A stretch of 9,444 nt of DNA from Dehalococcoidales bacterium (GTDB lineage Bacteria; Chloroflexota; Dehalococcoidia; Dehalococcoidales; RBG-16-60-22): NCBI GenBank assembly GCA_030615475.1, contig JAUWZF010000026.1, positions 1 to 9,444 on the forward strand, in the 5' to 3' direction. The notes beneath the pieces were generated by a model. The model searched no databases. It saw only the letters and a list, made by a program, of their open reading frames with translations, and had not been told where the DNA came from. Position numbers and translations under genes: made by a program. Of this stretch, positions 5,644 through 9,444 are shown piece after piece. Position 1 is the stretch's first letter; each line of letters starts with the position of its first letter.

Positions 5644-7155
5644 ATGGTTACACTCGATTTGAATCAAGTAAAGGCTGAAATCGAAAAAGGTTTTACGTCA
5701 GCCTGGCTCTCAACCGCCAAGCTTCTTCCTAGAAATACCAGTATTAGCCTGCAAAGAAAGGGTAAATCGCATCCCCTGCGTGACTTGATACAAAAGTCAA
5801 GAGACATTCTACTGAAGCTCGGCTTTGACGAAGTAGAGAACTATACCATCCTGCCAGACATCGATGTTCTAAAGCAGTATGGCCCCGAAGCGAGGGTGAT
5901 TCTCGACAGGGCTTTTTACCTGGCCGAACTACCCCGTCCGGAGATAGGACTAAAAAATAAAAAAATCGCTAACATAAATAAGATATCCGAGAAAATCGAT
6001 ATCGAAGAGCTTCGCCGCGTCCTCAGGAGCTACAAGATGGGGGAGATCGAAGCGGATGACCTTGTTGAACAACTGGCTACTCAATTAGCAATCAGTGACC
6101 CTCAAGCCGTTGACCTGTTAGATAAGGTCTTCCCGGAAATGAAAAAACTCCAGCCGGTCCCGACAAACAAGACCCTCAGGAGCCATATGACGGGTACCTG
6201 GTTTCACACGCTGCGGGCAATACAGAAAACTTCGCAACCCCCGGTAATGCTGTTTTCCGTGGGGCTACGGTACCGTAATGAGCAGAGAGAGGACGCCCAC
6301 CATCTCAGGGTTCATCATTCAGCCTCGATTGTCGTCATGGATCCAGAAATGTCACTGGAGGCAGGTAAGGAAATAACCCATAAAATTCTGAAAGAGTTTG
6401 GTTTTCATGAAGTCAGATACGATACTAAAAAGGCGACTTCCAAGTACTATGCTCCGGAACAAGAGCAGGAGGTATTTGCTCATTATAAAGGGTCATGGGT
6501 CGAGGTTGCTGATATTGGCATGTACTCTCCCGTTGCTCTGGCCAATTTTGATATTGAGTGGCCGACATTCAACGCCGGCTTCGGGATTGAAAGGCTGGGG
6601 ATGCTTTTATATGATTCGGACGATATCAGGAAGTTCGTATTCCCTCAGTTTTCAGCAGCCGATTTTACAGACGAGGAGATAGTTAAGGAGATAACCTTTA
6701 TTTCGGCACCGGAAACTCCCCGTGGTAAAAAGATAGCCAGGGCTATTGAAGAGACCGCCCGTAAGCACAAGGATGCGGCTGGTCCCTGCAGCTTTGTGGC
6801 GTGGGAGGATGACTCAGTGCGAGTGACAATCACCGAGAAAGAAGAAGGGAAGAGATTAATCGGCCCGGCTGGTTTCAACGAAATCTGTGTGGCCAACGGT
6901 GAAATTTACAGTGCCCTTACTCCGACCGAGCTACATACTGGAATAAACTACATGCTCGCGATAGCCATGGGTGCCGCCGCTGTCATTGAAAACAGCCAGG
7001 ATGACCTGAACTATCAGGTAAAGATGGTAAAACATCTCTCTGATATCAACCTGCAAATGCCACCAGCCATGAGGGAGTATATGGAAGGTAAACAGCGGAA
7101 AATTAAAGTCGGTGGGCCTGTTTTTATTAACATAATAGCACAACATTTAGTATAA
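5644..7155 (+). CDS. sepS: O-phosphoserine-tRNA(Cys) ligase (SepRS)
   Basis: This class II aminoacyl-tRNA synthetase attaches O-phosphoserine to tRNA(Cys), the first step of tRNA-dependent cysteine formation. The product is 503 residues, somewhat shorter than methanogen SepRS (about 530-550, from memory). It has the SepRS-specific N-terminal part (KSHP at 41-44, YGPEARVILDRAFYLA at 79-94, PRP-x-IGL at 97-103), LRSHMTGTWF (178-187), motif 2 (RYRNEQ, 209-214) and motif 3 (GFGIERL, 312-318). Residues reported to hold phosphoserine in the Archaeoglobus enzyme (His, Thr, Ser, Ser, Asn) match H181, T183, S226, S228 and N310. A C-terminal domain (about 350-503) is expected to recognise tRNA. An in-frame TTG at 5617 would add nine residues, but the ATG at 5644 is preferred because AGGAG lies upstream. 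It heads the operon with pscS and coaB; an archaeal origin is likely. Confidence 0.95.
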   Translation: MVTLDLNQVKAEIEKGFTSAWLSTAKLLPRNTSISLQRKGKSHPLRDLIQKSRDILLKLGFDEVENYTILPDIDVLKQYGPEARVILDRAFYLAELPRPEIGLKNKKIANINKISEKIDIEELRRVLRSYKMGEIEADDLVEQLATQLAISDPQAVDLLDKVFPEMKKLQPVPTNKTLRSHMTGTWFHTLRAIQKTSQPPVMLFSVGLRYRNEQREDAHHLRVHHSASIVVMDPEMSLEAGKEITHKILKEFGFHEVRYDTKKATSKYYAPEQEQEVFAHYKGSWVEVADIGMYSPVALANFDIEWPTFNAGFGIERLGMLLYDSDDIRKFVFPQFSAADFTDEEIVKEITFISAPETPRGKKIARAIEETARKHKDAAGPCSFVAWEDDSVRVTITEKEEGKRLIGPAGFNEICVANGEIYSALTPTELHTGINYMLAIAMGAAAVIENSQDDLNYQVKMVKHLSDINLQMPPAMREYMEGKQRKIKVGGPVFINIIAQHLV

Positions 7156-7176
7156 ACATTGCGAGGCGAGTCGGGT

Positions 7177-8292
7177 ATGACGAAAGAAACCGCGTTGAAA
7201 AGGACACACCATGATTTTATAAACCTTATGCCCTTACAGACGGGTGGTATACTTACCGATGCCGCTAAAGAAGCCCTGGTAGAATTTGGGGATGGATACT
7301 CTGTGTGTGATTTTTGCCAGGGTGTACTATGCCAGATAACAAACCCGCCAATTGCCGACTTTGTCTCCAAATCCTTACCTGAATTCCTGGGTTGTGATGT
7401 TGCTACCATAACGTATGGAGCCAGAGATGCAAAGTTTATGGTAATGCACTCACTCATGAAGCCTGGTGATTCGATAGTTGTTGATGGTAACAGGCATTAC
7501 AGCACCATCGTGGCTGCCGAAAGAGCCGGACTGAATGTGATTGAAGTGCCTAACTCGGGCCCTCCAGAGTTCTGGATTGATGTTAACAAATACATACCAT
7601 TGATAGAACAACATAAGCCCGAGGCAATGTTGCTTACATATCCAGACGGCAATTACGGAAATCTCCCTGATGCGAAGAGGTTGGGAGAAATTGCGAAGGA
7701 ATACGATACTCCTTACATACTTAACGGTGCGTATTCAGTGGGCAGGCTGCCGGTAAATATGGATGAACTGGGTGCCGATTTCATTGTTGGAAGCGGTCAC
7801 AAGAGCATGGCATCAGCTGCGCCGAGCGGTGTATTAGGAATGAGAAAGAAATGGGAGAATATCGTGCTGCGAAAATCGGCTAAGTACCCCAAAAAGGACA
7901 TAGAACTCATCGGATGTACTCTAAGAGGAACGGTGATGGCAACACTTATCGCCTCTTTCCCCTACGTAAAAGAGCGAGTCAATCACTGGGATGAACAGGT
8001 GCAGAAAGCGCAGTGGTTTTCGAGCGAGCTGGAAAAACTCGGTTTCCAGCAGATGGGAGAAAAACCACATAGACATGATTTGATATACTTTGAAAGCCCG
8101 TCCCTTTACGATATCTCCAAACATATAAGAGAGAGAGGGTATTTCCTTTACAGGGAACTGAAAGGCAGAAAAATTTGGGGCCCGCAACCAGGTTTGACAA
8201 AACACTTCAAGATTTCCACCTTCGCAGCCTCCAGAGATGAACTTGCTTTTGTAATAGACTCTTTCAAAGATATTATTAACAAGTACGGTTAG
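7177..8292 (+). CDS. pscS: O-phospho-L-seryl-tRNA:Cys-tRNA synthase (SepCysS)
   Basis: This PLP-dependent enzyme converts Sep-tRNA(Cys) made by SepRS into Cys-tRNA(Cys), using a persulfide-type sulfur source. The 371-residue product shows family signatures: INLMPLQTGG (15-24), GDGYSVCDFC (38-47), a TYGARDAKF segment, and GSGHKSM with the PLP lysine at K209. The three cysteines known to be needed for sulfur transfer are present: C44 and C47 (VCDFC) and C247 (IGCTLRG). The enzyme therefore looks fully functional. It begins 21 nt after the sepS stop and ends 7 nt before coaB. An in-frame TTG at 7159 would add six residues; the ATG at 7177 is preferred, with GAGGCGAG upstream. No SepCysE (the partner protein of some methanogens) and no sulfur-carrier gene are nearby. 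Confidence 0.95.
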   Translation: MTKETALKRTHHDFINLMPLQTGGILTDAAKEALVEFGDGYSVCDFCQGVLCQITNPPIADFVSKSLPEFLGCDVATITYGARDAKFMVMHSLMKPGDSIVVDGNRHYSTIVAAERAGLNVIEVPNSGPPEFWIDVNKYIPLIEQHKPEAMLLTYPDGNYGNLPDAKRLGEIAKEYDTPYILNGAYSVGRLPVNMDELGADFIVGSGHKSMASAAPSGVLGMRKKWENIVLRKSAKYPKKDIELIGCTLRGTVMATLIASFPYVKERVNHWDEQVQKAQWFSSELEKLGFQQMGEKPHRHDLIYFESPSLYDISKHIRERGYFLYRELKGRKIWGPQPGLTKHFKISTFAASRDELAFVIDSFKDIINKYG

Positions 8293-8299
8293 GTAAGAA

Positions 8300-8986
8300 A
8301 TGAAGAGTGCGAGTTTGAAAGGTATTAAGATAATTATAACAGCGGGGCCAACGAGGGAGTACATTGATCCCATTAGATTTATAAGTAATCCTTCCTCTGG
8401 CAAGATGGGTATGGCAATAGCTGAGGAAGGTCTGGCCAGAAGTGCCGACGTAACCATTGTATATGGAAGGGGAACGGTAAAGCCGCCAGAAGCTGCCAAG
8501 GTAATCGATGTAGAGACAACCGAGGAGATGTCTGAGGCCGTGGTAAGGGAACTGAGGGAAAGGCATTACGACATCCTGATCGCGGCGGCGGCATGCGCTG
8601 ACTATAAGCCTACCAGGAAAGAGGATGAGAAGATCCCATCAAAGCAAAAGGGCCTAATGATACGTTTGGAACCAACAGTTAAGGTCATTGAAGAAGCAAG
8701 GAAAGTTGATAAAAACGTTTTCTTGTGCGGATTTAAAGCTGAGTCCGGAATACCGGCCGAAGTCTTGTTAGCAAGAACATCCACAAGGCTTAAGGATGTC
8801 GGAGCGAATCTGATGGTTGCTAATGATATTAGCAACCCCGATTCTGGTTTTATGACCGACACCAATGAAGTGTACATTATAGACACGGAAAACAGGGTTA
8901 CTCATGTTCCTACGTGCACAAAACGCGAGGTGGCTGCGAAGATTTTAGATACGATTACGAGTAAGATTCATAAAAAGGGGTATTAG
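8300..8986 (+). CDS. coaB: Stand-alone phosphopantothenate-cysteine ligase (CoaB domain)
   Basis: CoaB joins 4'-phosphopantothenate to cysteine with nucleotide activation, in coenzyme A synthesis. The 228-residue product matches only the C-terminal half of bacterial CoaBC (Dfp). It opens with ITAGPTREYIDPIR and ISNPSSGKMG (N30 being the conserved Asn of that motif), followed by an AAAACADYKP segment (95-104), lysines K111 and K115 in the EKIPSK stretch, LCGFKAES and DVGANLMVAND. The flavin-binding CoaC decarboxylase half is absent and no CoaC lies in the window. Stand-alone CoaB is known in some bacteria, such as streptococci. It begins 7 nt after pscS, so it belongs to that operon. Since its substrate is cysteine, placement beside the tRNA-dependent cysteine genes suggests a metabolic link. 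A diverged role on a related carboxylate cannot be excluded. Confidence 0.9.
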   Translation: MKSASLKGIKIIITAGPTREYIDPIRFISNPSSGKMGMAIAEEGLARSADVTIVYGRGTVKPPEAAKVIDVETTEEMSEAVVRELRERHYDILIAAAACADYKPTRKEDEKIPSKQKGLMIRLEPTVKVIEEARKVDKNVFLCGFKAESGIPAEVLLARTSTRLKDVGANLMVANDISNPDSGFMTDTNEVYIIDTENRVTHVPTCTKREVAAKILDTITSKIHKKGY

Positions 8987-9171
8987 CTGGAAGATAATCA
9001 AACAACGTCCTGGTCATGATAGTATTTCACAGGTGGCATTGCCCACGGCGATTTCATATTGGGGGCACCCCACCCTTATGTCACCGAAGTCAATAGTCGC
9101 ACCGCCAGCAATTGATTAACCTCGTCTCATCTTGACAATACTCGGTTATCACTGTACTTTAATTTATATAG
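8987..9171. other. Intergenic region after coaB
   Basis: About 185 nt without a supported gene. A small perfect hairpin (TGGGG-GCA-CCCCA, 9060-9072) lies 74 nt after the coaB stop but has no T tract, so it is only a weak terminator candidate. A promoter-like element follows at 9132-9160. No tRNA structure was seen. Confidence 0.5.
9132..9160 (+). promoter_or_regulatory. Promoter-like element upstream of the receiver fragment
   Basis: A perfect -35 hexamer TTGACA (9132-9137) is followed after exactly 17 nt by TACTTT (9155-9160), which matches the -10 consensus at only 3 of 6 positions. A TATATA just downstream could serve as an alternative -10 at a longer spacing. The next gene remnant begins about 12 nt later. 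Confidence 0.35.
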
Positions 9172-9444
9172 GGCGGACGTGGCGATGGCCAGAAAAGAAA
9201 AAGGGATGCATTCGATAAGGCGCTACGGCTTCTACCACATATGGCGTTAGTGGATATAGTCATGCCTGTAATGAGCGGGATAGAAGCAACAAAGCTAATA
9301 AGCAAGGAATGCCCGGAGACAAAGGTTTTGATTTTAACCCAATATGACGAGGAAGAGAATATGATTGTTGCCAAGCAATCGGGGGCCTTCGGCTTTATTC
9401 CCAAAAAGGCCGCCAGCACAGACCTCATAAGTGGTATAAGATAT
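9172..9444 (+). pseudogene. 5'-truncated response-regulator receiver domain, running off the window
   Basis: The frame opens after a TAG at 9169-9171. From 9241 it reads MALVDIVMPVMSGIEAT, then ILTQYDEEEN and FGFIPKKAAS. These are the phosphorylation Asp (VDIVMP), the switch Thr (LTQ) and the conserved Lys (PKK) of a NarL/FixJ-type receiver. The first half of the domain, with the Asp pair that binds magnesium, is missing: no in-frame start occurs between 9172 and 9241, and no matching segment was found upstream in other frames. The short stretch before the ATG (GDGQ, then DAFDKALRLLPH) still resembles the end of alpha-2, suggesting decay from an intact gene. The rest lies beyond the right edge, where a DNA-binding domain would normally follow. 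An intact but misassembled gene is the alternative. Confidence 0.6.

Noticed and set aside
7921..8499. Long antisense open frame (192 codons) opposite pscS and coaB.
   Set aside because: It lies over two clearly functional genes, has no ribosome site of note and no recognisable motifs; it is a coding shadow.
8987..9171. Search for a tRNA(Cys) gene beside the SepRS/SepCysS operon, here and in 5251-5643.
   Set aside because: No cloverleaf with a GCA anticodon or T-loop GTTCRAATC signature could be found by eye in either intergenic region.
9159..9428. Minus-strand open frame of 89 codons at the right edge.
   Set aside because: It is antisense to the receiver fragment, which carries recognisable Asp, Thr and Lys motifs on the plus strand.

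Overview
The window looks like a bacterial chromosome segment, most plausibly from the Chloroflexi (Dehalococcoidia-like), although taxonomy cannot be proved from sequence alone. Pointers are Shine-Dalgarno-led genes, a good sigma70-type promoter, a NarL/FixJ-type receiver fragment, and catabolic genes (SDR, M24-fold protein, FAD dehydrogenase, bicupins). Next to these sits the tRNA-dependent cysteine pathway, best known from methanogens and later reported in some Chloroflexi and Candidate Phyla bacteria.

Left block, minus strand, transcribed right to left (5250 to beyond position 1): two adjacent paralogous bicupin genes (5250-4345 and 4314-3454), a terminator-like hairpin (3382-3408), a small ORF whose frame seems interrupted (3324-3127), an NAD-type short-chain dehydrogenase (3015-2257), an M24/creatinase-fold protein that has lost most metal ligands (2238-1132), and an FAD_binding_2 oxidoreductase (1115 to beyond the left edge). 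The last three are 16-18 nt apart and clearly one transcription unit. Together they look like an uncharacterised small-molecule catabolic cluster: a dehydrogenase, a non-peptidase hydrolase or lyase, a flavin dehydrogenase and metal-binding cupins. The substrate cannot be read from the sequence.

Middle (5251-5643): a divergent intergenic region of about 390 nt. It holds a good promoter for the cupin genes (TTGCAG, 17 nt, TATACT, minus strand), a weaker promoter candidate for the rightward genes, and a hairpin placing the Shine-Dalgarno core of the first rightward gene in its loop.

Right block, plus strand (5644-8986): sepS (O-phosphoserine-tRNA(Cys) ligase, SepRS), pscS (Sep-tRNA:Cys-tRNA synthase, SepCysS) and a stand-alone coaB (phosphopantothenate-cysteine ligase domain without the CoaC half), tightly packed. 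SepRS charges tRNA(Cys) with phosphoserine and SepCysS converts it to Cys-tRNA(Cys). CoaB consumes free cysteine in coenzyme A synthesis. Key residues of SepRS and SepCysS are intact.

Right end: about 185 nt of intergenic DNA with a promoter-like element, then a response-regulator receiver fragment lacking its first half and running off the window. No tRNA, rRNA, insertion sequence or CRISPR array was seen.
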